A stretch of 64,000 nt of DNA from positions 310,001 through 374,000 of the forward strand of contig NC_031471.1 of the NCBI RefSeq assembly GCF_000006565.2, read 5' to 3'. The translations under genes and the position numbers were made by a program. Below, piece after piece: positions 35,381 to 48,200 of this stretch. The notes under the pieces were generated by a model, which saw nothing but the letters and a program-made list of their open reading frames with translations, had not been told where the DNA came from and did no database searches. How positions within the stretch are numbered: the stretch's first letter is position 1; the number at the start of each line of letters is the position of its first letter. The stretch comes from Toxoplasma gondii ME49 (lineage: Eukaryota; Apicomplexa; Conoidasida; Eucoccidiorida; Sarcocystidae).

Positions 35381-37800
35381 GGCGTTGCCTTCGCCCGCAC
35401 TCGGCCTGAGGAAAAAATAAAAGAAAAAAAAATGAAACATAGACAAAACCGAAAGACAACTCGAACAAGGAGGGAGACTGCGCTGGGCCGTTTAGTCTCT
35501 TTCCACGCGAAGAGAATTTTTGCATGCAAGTCTGGAAACACAGCGCGCGAAGAAACTGCGGCCGGCAGAGAGAAAGACGAAGAGGGCAGAACGCAAGGAC
35601 GTTTTTCTGAGAAAAGGAAAACGACGCTGGTTCGAGGAGCACTGCGTTCTAGGGAGAAGAGGGAAACGAGGAGCCGGGGACGAAGCGGTCCTGGAGGAAA
35701 GAGGACGAGGCGTAGTGTGAACGCGGAACAGACGGCGAGAGATGAAGAGAAGAAGAGAGAAGAAGAGAAGAAAGGTCAATAAGAGAAGAAGAAAGAACAG
35801 AGAAGCGAAAGACAAAAGGAGAGAAGAGAGAGGAGATACAATCCACGTTACAGAGAGCCGGCTGCAGGACGGAGAAGAGGAAAGAAGAGAGACGAGAGGA
35901 GATATGAGGCAACGAGTGTAAACAGGAAGCAAGCGAGTACGTTCGAAGAAGAACAGAAAGAAATCGCAGAGATGATTTCCTTTCAAAGGCTCTTCCGTCA
36001 CAAAAACGTCTCCAAAAAGGCGCTTACGCAGAAGAGTCGAGGAAGGGAGGTGAGCCTGGCATTGACGCGCTGGCCATTTTGCGAGTTCTCTGTCGAAGAA
36101 AAAGTGTGTTTCCGCGCCAGTTCACCGAGCCGCAACTTTTCTTCCCCCAGAAGTAAAGACGAAACAGGAAGCTGCGAAAAGTTCTTCCAGAAAAGAAAAT
36201 TCCCCGACAGAGAAGTCGCCGTTTCCCCGACGACTTTCTTGCCCCACAAACAGCTGGGACTCCGCCGCCCTCGAAAGGCGAGGAGAAAAACAACAGAAGC
36301 TGAGAGACCTTTGAAAATGTTTGAAGAGTACGTAGACAGAGATCTTGGAAAGATGAAACTTATTTCTGAAAAACGCGCTTTTTCTCGCGGTTCTGTCTCC
36401 TTTATGCGACTCGGCAGGCTTGGTCCACATTCGAGACTTTTCCAGAGAACAGTGGAGGACGCCACTCCCAGCAGTCCGGCTGTCGAGTCTCTCTGAGTAA
36501 TTTTTTTATTTTTTAAAAAAACCAGAAAACTTTGACTCTCTGCATGCAGCCATGCGGCCGCGGTCTCCAGTGCGACAGGCGTCTCTCCGAGCTTCAGCGT
36601 TTCTATGAACGCGAAAAGTCGCAGCTTCCGTCCCTCTTCGCTCTCCGCTCGCTCAGCTCGTTGGCGAGAAGAAAGAAAGCCGGCCACCCAGCTGAGGTTT
36701 AAAGAGGGGAAAGCGCACATGGAAAGGTTCTTTGTTTCCTCTGGGGCTGCGAAAGGAAGGCTACAAGCCAGAGTCTGCGAGGAATCTCTTCTGTGCGTCG
36801 AGTCTGCGGTGCAAGGCCGCCTTTTGCCGAGAGGAAGAGAGCAGAGGCGCAGTCTCCGTCTTGCTTGTGGAAGCGGCAGGAGCATAAATTGAAGAAGCAT
36901 AAACTGAAAAGGAGACAGAAGGAAGGAAGCAGCAGAAGAGATGGGAGTAGATGCGGAAGAAGGAGTCTCCTGGGCGCAGAGGACCGTCGAGTCCGACAAG
37001 ACACTCAGAGACACAGCTGTCTCCATTTCTTCGGGAGCAAAGAGTGACCAGATAACATTCCTTCTCCACTTTCCTCTCTTTATCCTCGTTCCCCGCGCTC
37101 GCTCAAGTCTCCACCTTCGCGGCCTCTCCCGGCTCGTCGGCTCCGGTGCGTATGTACACTGCCAGAGGGCGAGGGAGGGTGGAAGGAGAGAAAAAAGACG
37201 CACCGGAGAAGAAGGACAAGTAGAAGAACAGGGAGGACAGACGAGAGACAGAGACCAACTCTGAGAATCAGAATCTCTCGGCGAAGAGGAAGAAAAAAGA
37301 GACAGGAGATGGTTCCTCACGACAGAGAGGGACGTCAGGCACTTGTGCTGAGAAGAGAACGAACGCATGAACTTTTACTTCCTATATACCCCTCGCTCAC
37401 CTCACGAAGAAATGTCTTGAACGCCTCTTTCTCTCCTCGTCGTTTTCTTCTCTTTCGACTCTTCGGATGTCTCACGAGCTTCGGAAAAGCTCTGGACTTC
37501 TCGGAGCGAAGATGCCGCCCTCCTCTTTCCTGCTTTTTCCGCTTTTCTGCTGTCTTCTCTCCTCCTTCGGGGCAACTGCAGCAGTCTCTTCTCCCTCTTG
37601 CTGTTCTGGGGCGTCTCTCTTTCCCCACTCGAGAATTGGCAGGGGATTCGTCTTTTCCGTTCTTTCTCCGTGTCTCAATCAAAAGTCTGCCTGTCAACCT
37701 GAAACGTAAACGCCCGTTGCTTCTCTCCAGCTTCGTTCCTTCCTTCCTCGTTGCCTCGCTGCTCTCTGCTGCTTCTCGCGACTCGAACTCCTCCAGAGGG
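35381..37800. other. Divergent intergenic region between RRS1 and the XRN gene
   Basis: Head-to-head spacer and leaders. TGCATGC-type motifs lie at 35521-35528 (about 140 bp upstream of RRS1) and 36541-36547. Purine-rich (35550-35940) and mixed tracts give long frames on both strands (for example 37368-35998 -) that do not resemble proteins. I see no gene here. Confidence 0.5.
35521..35528. promoter_or_regulatory. TGCATGCA motif upstream of RRS1
   Basis: Palindromic TGCATGCA about 140 bp 5' of the RRS1 start codon, in the divergent spacer shared with the XRN gene. Coccidian promoter-type motif; function inferred. Confidence 0.35.
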
Positions 37801-39872
37801 ATGCGTTCCGAGGATGAAGACTCGAAAGGTCTTGTACGTTGTTGCCCTGCTCCGCCGCGTCTCGACAAGCGCGACAGCGCGACCTGCTCACTCCTCTTCT
37901 TGCACCTTACCCACGACGCGGCTGCCTCTCAGAAAGTCCTCCTTTTCTTTCTTCTTCTCCTTTTTCTCCCTTTTCGTTTGCTTCTGCCTCGGCCTCCGCT
38001 GGAGTCCCGACAGCGTACGCTGCCTGTGTGCAGAGGCAGGCATCCCTGGGCTGCACAACTGGCTGCGGCAAGCGTTTCCGTCTGCTGTCAGCCAGGTGAA
38101 TAAGAAGAGAGACGTTCTTCTTGCCGACCATTTGCTCTTCGACTTGAATCAATTGCTCCACCAGGTGAGAGGAAGCCGCAGACAAAGGCCTCTTTAAACT
38201 CTGAACACAACACAGTCGCAGAGCGAGCAGAGAAGCTGTTGCCGAGAGGAGCGGACGCGCGCGCAGAGAGACGCCGACCTCAGCGTCTTGCATTTACTCA
38301 TGCACACTGTCCAAAACATTCCGCTAAAACAGAGTCTTTCGCTGGTCGGCAGGGGCAAAAGGGAAACGGGGAAGCCGCGGAACAGAGACGCCTCTGTCGC
38401 ATCCACGATCGAAATCCTGTAGAGGCGACGACGGTCCCCCGCGCCGTTTCGGCCAACGTTCACCAGGCGCGGAGCTCCTGTCGCGAACGAGGAACGCTTT
38501 CTCCAACGTCTCGAGAGAAGAAGAGAGTGTATGATTCGCCGCCCTCGCGCTGTGCAAGTCGACCGTCGTGGCGGAAGCAGAAGAGAGAATGAACTCGAAG
38601 AACGAACGCAGACGCGCATTGTTTTGTGGCGCAAAGGATTCAGAACAGAGGAGACTGGACAGTGCGACGGAACCGCACAGAGAGATTGGGATAGACGCAG
38701 AGAGGAGAACAGAGAAAGAGAGAGGTAGCGAGAGAGAGACCGAGAGAAGGGCAGTGAGCTAGAAGAAGAGAGCGACGGAAACAGAAAGACATAGAGAGAG
38801 AAACAGAGAGGTACATAGGCAGACAGAGAAATAGAGAGGTGCAAAAGCAGATGCACAGAGAGGGACATGTTGATACTTGACCGAGAACAAGAAGAAAAAC
38901 CGTTCAGCGTGTGTTTCGTCTGTGGTCGCCGTGTTTAGGCAGCGCTTCTGCCGGCGCGGGGGTCGTCTCCCAGAGCGTCGCTAGCGTCCAAGAGAACTTT
39001 TCTCTCTCCGGAAGTCCGCGGAGAACATGGAGCTTCTGGAGCGCGCGAGAGTGGAAAGCAGTCGCAGGAAGTTGCGTTCGGCGAGGAGGCAGACGCCGTT
39101 CTAAGGCGTCTCGTGTCGCTGATTTCTGCGACGCTTCGAACCATCCATCCCAGAAAGTCCGTCGTCTTCGCTCTGGACGGCGTCCCCCCTCTCGCTAAGC
39201 TCCTGACGACCGCCAAGCGCCGACGAAAGCGCGACGACGAAGAGGAAGCAGCAGACCGGCCATCAGAGAGTGAGGAGGCGGAAGGCGAAAAGGGGAAGCA
39301 GGCGGACCGTGGTCGAGACGCAGGCGTCCTGGGGGAGGGAAGAAGGCGTGGAGAGGCCAACGAGAGGCGCTCAGGCTGCGACAGCAACTGCAGCAATCGA
39401 CAGGGAGGAGACGCGAAAGGAATGAACGACGATGGTGGAAGAGAGATGGAAACCGCAGGTGCCGACGCAGGCGGAGACACTGTCCGAAAAAACGAACACA
39501 AAGAGGCGAACACGGACGCAGACGAAGGAGGCAAACGAGAAGGAGGAAGGGAGGAGGAACCAGAAGACGAAGAAGGAGAAGAGGAGAGACCGCGGTCTCC
39601 ATTTATTGTTCAAGGTGAAGGAGCAACACTGGAAGGTCTCCGACTACCAGACAAGCCGAAAAAAGAACGGTACAGGATACGTAAGCCGAAAGCGACTTTG
39701 GTTTTCCTCGTTTTCAACAATAAAGTTTCTTCTCTTCTCTTCCATTTTCGGTTCCACTGTCTGCCAGTCTGTGGGCGCCTTCACATCTCTATCGATATAT
39801 GTATATTTTTATTGATAGATAGACAGATAGATATCTCTCCAAGTCTATGTGTCTCTGTTTAATCCTATTTAC

Positions 39873-39908
<36 letters not shown>

Positions 39909-42250
39909 GTATCGCGCCTACGTCTCGACAGACAATTCAGTGGGAAGAGAAGAAAATCTCGATGGAGCTGCATTTCCAAAGAGGCAACATTTCGTCCACT
40001 TTCGCTTGCATTTGGTTTCGAGTTTCGTTTCTTCTCACGCTGATGTATCCATCGTCTAAGTGCCACAAATATTCCGATGCAAATAAATAAATATGCACAG
40101 AGTCGAGTATTTCTGCAGACAGATGAACTGAAAGGGAAACAGAAACACATCAATTCGCTGGTTCAGAAATCGATTTTTTTTTTCGTTTTCCACAGCTTCT
40201 TTTCTTCTCACGCCTGGTACGGCGTTCATGCAGCGCGTGGAGGAGACTTGCCGGCGATTCGCCTGGCAACGACTTGCGTCTCGTCGCTTCCGAAACCTCA
40301 GGTGAGTTTACCTGTTTTTCCTCTCTCGTCGGCTGTTTTCTTCTGTTCTTCCTCGATGCCTCTTCGCGCACTGCGAGTCGTTGCCGTCTCCGTTTGTGCG
40401 TGCTTTTGACCCTGGTCGTCCCTGTTCTGTGGTATCTTCTTCATCTGTTTGCTTCTCTCGCTCTTTTGTATTTCTCTCTCTTTTCTCCTTTTCTCCCGTT
40501 TCTTCGTTTTGGCCGTCGTCTCGTTCGTCGGCCTCATCCTCTTTCGTCACCGCGCTCTGGAGAGGTGCCGACCCCGGCAGGGGGAAATCTCCAGCCGAAC
40601 TATAGAAATCGATGCATCTGTTTATCAATAAATACATACATCCAATCGTATATCCAGACATGCATGTACACTCATGAATATACCGTTTTATATATATAAT
40701 GATGTATATATATATATATATATTTATCTTATGCATGTATCAGTGTTTGACTTTGTGTGCGTTTCAATGTATATTTATAAGTATATGTGCATATGTTGAT
40801 GTTTGTGTATGTGGAGCGACCTATGCAAGATAGCAGTGGGCGGTGTGGGGGATGTGAAGTTTTCCTGAAGTTGAAAGCGACGCATGCAGGCTCCCGTTTC
40901 TAATGCGTTCCGACTGCTGTCTCCCGCACTCGGTTTTCAGCGTCTCCCTGCTCTGTTTGTCGGCGCCTGTGTGTTGACGTCGCTTTTCTCCTTTTGTGAC
41001 TACACGTTTTCGGAGCCGCATTTCCTCTTTTGTAGCGTTACATCGCCGACACCCATCTCGCATGTTCGCAGATTCTTTGTTTCTGGATCTTCCTCGTTCG
41101 GCGAAGGCGAACTGAAGCTCATCGACTGGCTTCTCGCAGCCCAGAAAGGCGTTCGAGCGCCAGTTGGCTCTCCTTCTCTCTCCTCATCTTCTGCCTCCCC
41201 TACTTCTTCCCCCATTTCCTGCACTTCTTCTACTTCGTCTACTTCTTCTTCCGCGTCAGCGTCATGCCGAGCCAGCATCGCGCGATGCCCCACAGGCGCA
41301 CAACTGCGGCTCGGTGATGGCGGAGAGAACAGCGAGGAGGCGCGACGCGAGCAGGACAGAGAAGAAGACGAAAGCATTGTGATTGTGGGGGCAGATGCAG
41401 ACCTCGTTGTTCAAGCTCTCGCTTTTCCGGGCGTTCCCAAGCTCTTCGTGTACAATCCGCAGAGGCGAATCTCGGATGAGAAAAACACGCGAAGTAAGAA
41501 AAAACGGAGCTTGCGGTCAGGACGGGTGAGACGCGCAAGGGCCTTCATTCTGGGATCCATTTTTTGTGTGAGAGACCTGGATTCGAGTTCTCACTTGTGT
41601 CTTCGCATTCGCCGTCTTGACGTCCTTCTCCTCCTAGCCTCTCTCTCATGTCTGTGGCGTCGTTTGATGGTACCGTACCCCACCGCTGGCGCCTGTCGTT
41701 TTCTTCTCTCCATCTGTCTCTCTCATCCATGCCCGCCGTTCTCTGCTGTCTTCTTTCGGGATGTCTCTTTCTCTCTCTTGGAGGTCTTCCTTCAAGCCGG
41801 TCTATTGACACATTTGTTTTCTTCCTTCTCTCACGGCTTCTCTCGTTCTCCTTCCCGGTAGCCGCCTGCTGTCATAACTTCCTCTCCAGTGCCCCGCGGC
41901 TTCCCTCATCCTCAGAGCGGTTGCTCTCCACTCGTCGCTCTCCTCTCCTCTTTGTTCTCCAAAGTCGCTTCCCTTTCCGGTTAATTTCTTTTCCGATGTT
42001 GCGTTTTCTGATTTCGCCAATTTCCAGTTCACTGATCCGGATTTCTCTTTAATCAATTCTTCAGCACTCTATTCGCTCCGCGACCTCCTCGCGGCCGTCG
42101 ACCGCCAGTTCCCTGGTACGCCTCTCGCGCAACGCCGCGAATCTCCGTCTCGAATGTACTTCCTTGCGCGTCTGCAAAGTGTCTTTTCATATATATATAT
42201 ATATATATGTATGTATATAAATACATATATATACTATATATCTACACATA

Positions 42251-42296
<46 letters not shown>

Positions 42297-45200
42297 TTGA
42301 TTAAGATAGATAGAGAATGCTTCACATGCACCGAAAGATGGATGGGAAGGATTGCATGTGAGACGAAAGGACGCAAAGCGATTCGTTTTTCTGCGTCGAC
42401 GCCTGCAGGCCGCTCGCACTTGGTCCGGAACGACCTCGCGTTGCTGTGCGTTCTCAATGGAAACGATTACTTGCCGAAGGCCGGCGGCTTCGCCTTCCCT
42501 CGCTTCTTTGAAGCGTACTCCGCCGTGCGACGCCGGTAGGGCAGAAGGCGTGGAGAGCAACACGGCGAGAGAATGGCTTTGTGTGGGGATCTGGTAACCT
42601 CTTCGGACCAGTCTCTATATCGGGAGTTCGGAAGGTGTCTCGGAAGCGGAGAAGGAAGCTGCAGCCCCCGCGAAACCTGACAGTCGAAGAGCCGCGAGAT
42701 GATGACGCAGAGCAGGAGAAAGCGGAGAGAGGAAGAACGACAAGGAGAATACCGTATCACGCGTGTGACACAGACTAGAAATCGGAAGAATCGCCAGCGA
42801 ATCAGAACGAGAAGGAACCACAGAAGCGCGAAGGAGCCACAGAAACGAGGAGGAACCGTAGAAGCGAGAAGGAACCATAGAAGCGAGAAGGAACCATGGA
42901 AGACAGAAGGAACCATAGAAGCGAGAAGGAACCATAGAAGCGAGAAGGAACCATAGAAGCGAGAAGGAACCATAGAAGCGAGAAGGAACCATAAAAGCGA
43001 GAAGGAACCATAGAAGCGAGAAGGAACCATAGAAGCGAGAAGGAACCATAGAAGCGAGAAGGAACCATAGAAGCGAGAAGGGACCATAGAAGCGAGAAGG
43101 AACCATAGAAGCGAGAAGGAACCATAGAAGCGAGAAGGAACCATAGAAGCGAGAAGGAACCATAGAAGCGAGAAGGAACCGTAGAAGCGAGAAGGAACCA
43201 TGGAAGACAGAAGGAACCATAGAAGCGAGGAGGAACCATAGAAGCGAGAAGGAACCATAGAAGCGAGAAGGAACCATAGAAGCGAGAAGGAACCGTAGAA
43301 GCGAGAAGGAACCATGGAAGACAGAAGGAACCATAGAAGCGAGGAGGAACCATAGAAGACAGAAGGAACCATAGAAGCGAGAAGGAACCATAGAAGCGAG
43401 AAGGAACCATAGAAGCGAGAAGGAACCATAGAAGCGAGAAGGAACCGTAGAAGCGAGAAGGAACCATGGAAGACAGAAGGAACCATAGAAGCGAGGAGGA
43501 ACCATAGAAGCGAGGAGGAACCATAGAAGCCAGAAGGAACCATAGAAGACAGAAGGAACCATAAAAGCGAGAAGGAACCATAGAAGCGAGAAGGAGGCAT
43601 GGAAGACAGAAGGGACCACAGAAGCGAGAAGGCAACGCGAAGATGAGGGGAAGAGCAAGAATACATTGAAGGCAAGGGTCGCAACGGATGGCAACACGAG
43701 AGGGCGACCAGATCCTCGAATGCCGAAGGTCACCGCAGAAAACAAGCACCGCTTCAGAAACGGCTCTGTCTGATGTAGGGCGCATGCGCATCTCTGTTCG
43801 TCGTCATTTCTCGTGTCTCGAGTTCGAGTTTCATCTGCTCTCGGTTTCGTTCCTGCGCCTTCTTCGTTTCACGTTTCTCCCTCAGGCCGGAGTTTGCCGA
43901 CGCGTCTTTGGTGGACGCTGCGAGTCGTTCCTTCAACATTTCCTTTTTCCTCGCTTTTCTCGAGGAACTGGATAAGCTGTCGAGTCTCCGACTGATCGCT
44001 CTGCAGCAGCTGCAACTACATGCGCTTGCGAGCTCGACAAACGCACCGGTGAAGCTCTCGGCCCTCGCTCTTTTGAATCAGATGATTGCGCAGAATCCAT
44101 TTCTTCCTTTGCCTGTGCACTCGCCGTCTTCCCGGCCGCGTCAAAAGGAGGGAAGCCGCGCTTCAGCAACGCACCCTTCTGAAGGGGAAGCGGATCCGAG
44201 TTGCGGCATACGAGTAAGATCCTGGTCTTGCCTGCCGGTGGGGCAGTTTTTCCTGAAACTCTTTTTCGACGGGATCTGTCACCATCAAGGTTCGATCAAC
44301 AGTCCTCTTCACTGAGTGCTTAAACAGAGACACACATCTCGCGTTTCCGACGGCTCTAGGTCTGCAGACACAGTTCTCAAATCTCTCTTCACCTGGCCTC
44401 TTCTTACATGACGAATCTCTGTTAACACGGAAACACGGATACTACCATATATGTGAAACTGTGTACTTCCATCTCTATCTATCTATCTATCTATCTATCT
44501 ATATATATATATATATATGTATACATATGTCCATTTATTTGTTTGCGTGAGGCAGATTATTTTGCTCGTTCTGCGGCGCAGTTGCGCGCATTGACACACC
44601 TTTTCGATTTTCCCTCCTCCTCTGCATCTTTCAGTTTTCGTTGACCGCTGCTACTTCTATCCCTCTTTATATTCGCATGTAATGTATGTTTCTCTACATA
44701 CATACACTCATACAGACATACAGACATCCATATATGCATACATCCATATATGCATACATCTATATATGCATCCATTTATGCATGCATCCATTTATGCATG
44801 CATGTGTATGTGTGTCCCAGTGTTTATTTGGTTTTGTCTGTTTTGTCTGTTTGTTGCACTCGCATCTTGGGCTCTGTGCGTGTCTGTCGATGAGGCTCCC
44901 GCCGTCGGTAGATCCACTTGTGGATCTGCGTTCTCGCTGCCGTTTCTCGTTTGTCCTTTTGTTCGCTTCTCAGTGGGAGATCCGAGGCGACGGCTTGAAC
45001 CCAATCCAATTCACGGCGCGTCTGCAGGTTCACCGCGACGTTCTTGAATCTCTTTCTTCTTCGTTCGCCTCCCTCGCTGCTCCGCGTTCTTCCTGTCCTG
45101 CGCCCTCGTGTGAAGCGCCTCACGCCTCCCTGCCTTCGCGCAAAGACGCCGGAGCCGCCGCCGGCCTGGCGCCTCCAGAGCGCCGCGCTGCGACTCGTCA

Positions 45201-48200
45201 GGGACAAGACGCAGGCGCAGACGAATCGCGCGAAGACGAGCGAGAGGCCGCAGACGCGAGGGAACGGGAGGACGCGAGACGAACGGTGCAGAAGACGACT
45301 GGCGGCGCAGCTCGGCCGGCAACTGGTGTCGGCGGCAGCGGCCGCTGGGTCGCCGTCAAAGAGGATCAGGAGAAAGACAGAGCACGAAGGGAAGAAGGGA
45401 GCAGAGAAGGCCGCGAAGAAGACGTCTGGGTGACGTTCGTCGGTCGAGCGAGCGACAAGCAAGGCGCGAAGCAGGAGGCGGCTTACCGTTTTCTTCTCTC
45501 GCATTTTCCCGGTCTGGACTGCGTTGTGCCTGAGTCTGTGGTGGAGAGAGAAGACCAGTCGAGTGCGGCGGGCGAGGAAGACGAAGACGAAGAAGATGAA
45601 GAAATCGCAAACCAGTTGAAGTCGGCGCTCCTTCCGGAGTTTCACACCTCTGTGCCTGCCCTGCTTCAGGCTGCATGCACGCTTCAAGCGACGACCCCGG
45701 CAAACACTTTGAACAATCTTTGTTTGGTACGTTTTCATCCGCAGGCTCTTTCCTCTGTGCGTTCCTCTGTGCGTCCCCGAGTGAGGGCACTGCATGCGTT
45801 TCGAGGAGTTCTTCGCATGCAAGCGAAACGCCAGGATTGCCCGGCGCCCACTGACTGCGTGCCGCGCGTTGCCCACAACGCTGCGGAACGCATCGCAGAG
45901 TCGCGATATGAGTCTTCAACTCGATTGCGGTCACTTACATGTCAGTGGCTTCTCGAGACGTCACTCTGCGCTTCTCGCCTCCTGGACAAAGCGCGCCTGC
46001 TGTGAGCGTCTAGAGGGTCCTCGGTAGAGCGATTGCACAAGCTACGGTGTGCAGAAAGACGACGGAGCGACGAAGGGGGAAGCCATGTCGACAGGCTTCT
46101 AGTTATCAAAGCTCGGGTGCCGTCCCTACGGAGACGCAGAGCTTTCGCGAGTTCGAAAACGAGAACGGGAGACGCTTCGCACCCGCCCGAGGCTCCACAG
46201 CGATCTGAAGAGAAGCCTCCAGACAGACAGCGACACTGCGCCGCAGACTGTCGCGGCGGACTGTGGAGGCAGGGAGCAGCAGACGCGCTTGGGGAAACAG
46301 CGAAAGAGCAAGGGGAGTGGGCGAAGCGAGGGGAATAGACAAACGAGGACACTGGAAGAGGAGAAGCGAGCGCAACGGAATAATCTGCAGCCGAAACGAA
46401 CGCCTTTTTCTGAGTTGCATGACAAGAGACGTTTCAGACGAGAGACACCGTTGTTGAAGTAGCAAACTCTCCCCAACGGTCAGCAGCTGCTAGTGGCGCG
46501 ATGTATTCAACCGTCATATCGACTCGCGTTGATGTGTTCTGCGTGTTTTGACAGTAGGCTGTTGAACAGAAACAGGCGTTTTTTTCGCATTCTTGCGGGA
46601 CTCAGTTGATGGGCTGCGTCGTCGGTGGAGTGCCATTTCTTTCGAAGCACAGTTTCTTTTCTCTGGACAGTTTATTGGCTGGAGGTTGCGCTACGCGTCG
46701 CACAAGCCGCGTGAGATGGAGCCGGCTCTTGTCTTTGTTTTTCCTTCTTCATATCCCAGAGGGTCTTCAAGTCTCCGCCGTCGTTCGTCTCCTTCACGAA
46801 ACGCGAACTCGAAGAATTTCTGTCGTCGGCTGCCTCTCAGAGCCTGTCGCGTCCAGAGCGCCCTTCTCCCGTCTCGCCCGTTGCACTGCGAGACTTTCTC
46901 CTCCAACAATCTCTCCTTCCAGGACGTTCAGAGGAAACGAGAAGTCGTTCTCCGTCTTCATCTGTTTTTCATTCTTCCCAATCGCCTTCTGCTTCTCCTT
47001 CTTCTGCTTCTCCTTCTTCTGCGTTTCCTTCTTCTCCGCCTTCTCCTGCGCTTTCTTTACGCGCCCTCGAGAAAGGCAGGGAGGCCGTTTCAGCGTCACC
47101 TGAGGAGGCTGAGTTGTCTCCAAGTGGAGACGCAGACGAACGTCGAGCTGAGTTGTGCGTCGTCGCCGTGGATGGCCTGCCGCTTTTTGCCGCCTGGCAC
47201 CCAGACGCCGCAAATGTGCAGGGGAACAAACCTGCGAACGCGACGTCGAAGAAACAGCAAAGACACAGTCTCTCCATGCAGGTAACCTGCCGCCAGGTGA
47301 CCGTGACTTGGCTCACTTCTCGCTTGTCTCAGACGCGCCTCTTCGCGTCGCGCCTCCTTCGTAGAGCCAGACTACAGGGCTCAGGAGAGTCGTACATAGA
47401 CACAGATAGTATTCCTCTGCATACGAATCTTCTTACGTCTGTGTATGTATGCATATATGTATATTTGTATGTATGGATGTATGTATATAGGCATATATGT
47501 ATATTTGTATGTATGCATGTACGGATATAGGCATATATGTATATTTGTATGTATGTATATATGTACGTATATATGTATGGATATAGGCATATGTATATAT
47601 GTATGTATATATGTACGTATATATGTATGGATATAGCCATATATGTATATATGTATGTATATATGTACGTATATATGTATGGATATATGCATATATGTAT
47701 ATTTGCATATATGTATAATTGCATGTATGTAAATTTGTGTACATCTGTACACTCAAATGCAGACGTGCGTATACTTGGGGGCTTTGCGTTTAAGCTGCTC
47801 TCACGGCGCCGAAGGTGGCGTGCCGTCTGTTTTCCTTTTGTTTGTTTTCCGCCTCGGTTGTTCCTCTCGTCTGCTGTCTAGTGCTCATCTGCAAGTCCTC
47901 TTTTTCTCTGTTGCGGTTTCTCGTTCGCCGACGAACGCCTTCGTTTCTGTTCGTTTCTGTTATTCTGGCGTCTCTGCTTTTTTGGCCCAAACTGGTGATC
48001 CGGTTCCTGTTTCGCTTCTTCGACGACGGCCGCCTCCGCTTCTCCAGTCGAAGGCTCCCGTTTTGAAGGACAGGAAACCGCTTGATTTCGCCAGCGACGT
48101 CTTGCGTCTCCTTCTGCCTTCCTCACAGGCGCTTCAGCTCCTCACTCCGCCGCTCTTCCACTTGCTCTCGCTCGCAGGCTGGTCGCCTGCGGGGACGCAG

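Noticed and set aside
42467..43791. Long minus-strand frames of 329-405 codons with repeated Phe-Leu-Leu-Ala-Ser-Met-Val-Pro-like peptides
   Set aside because: They are produced by the 19-bp minisatellite in an intron of the + strand XRN gene; all three minus frames are equally open and the peptide simply follows the repeat.
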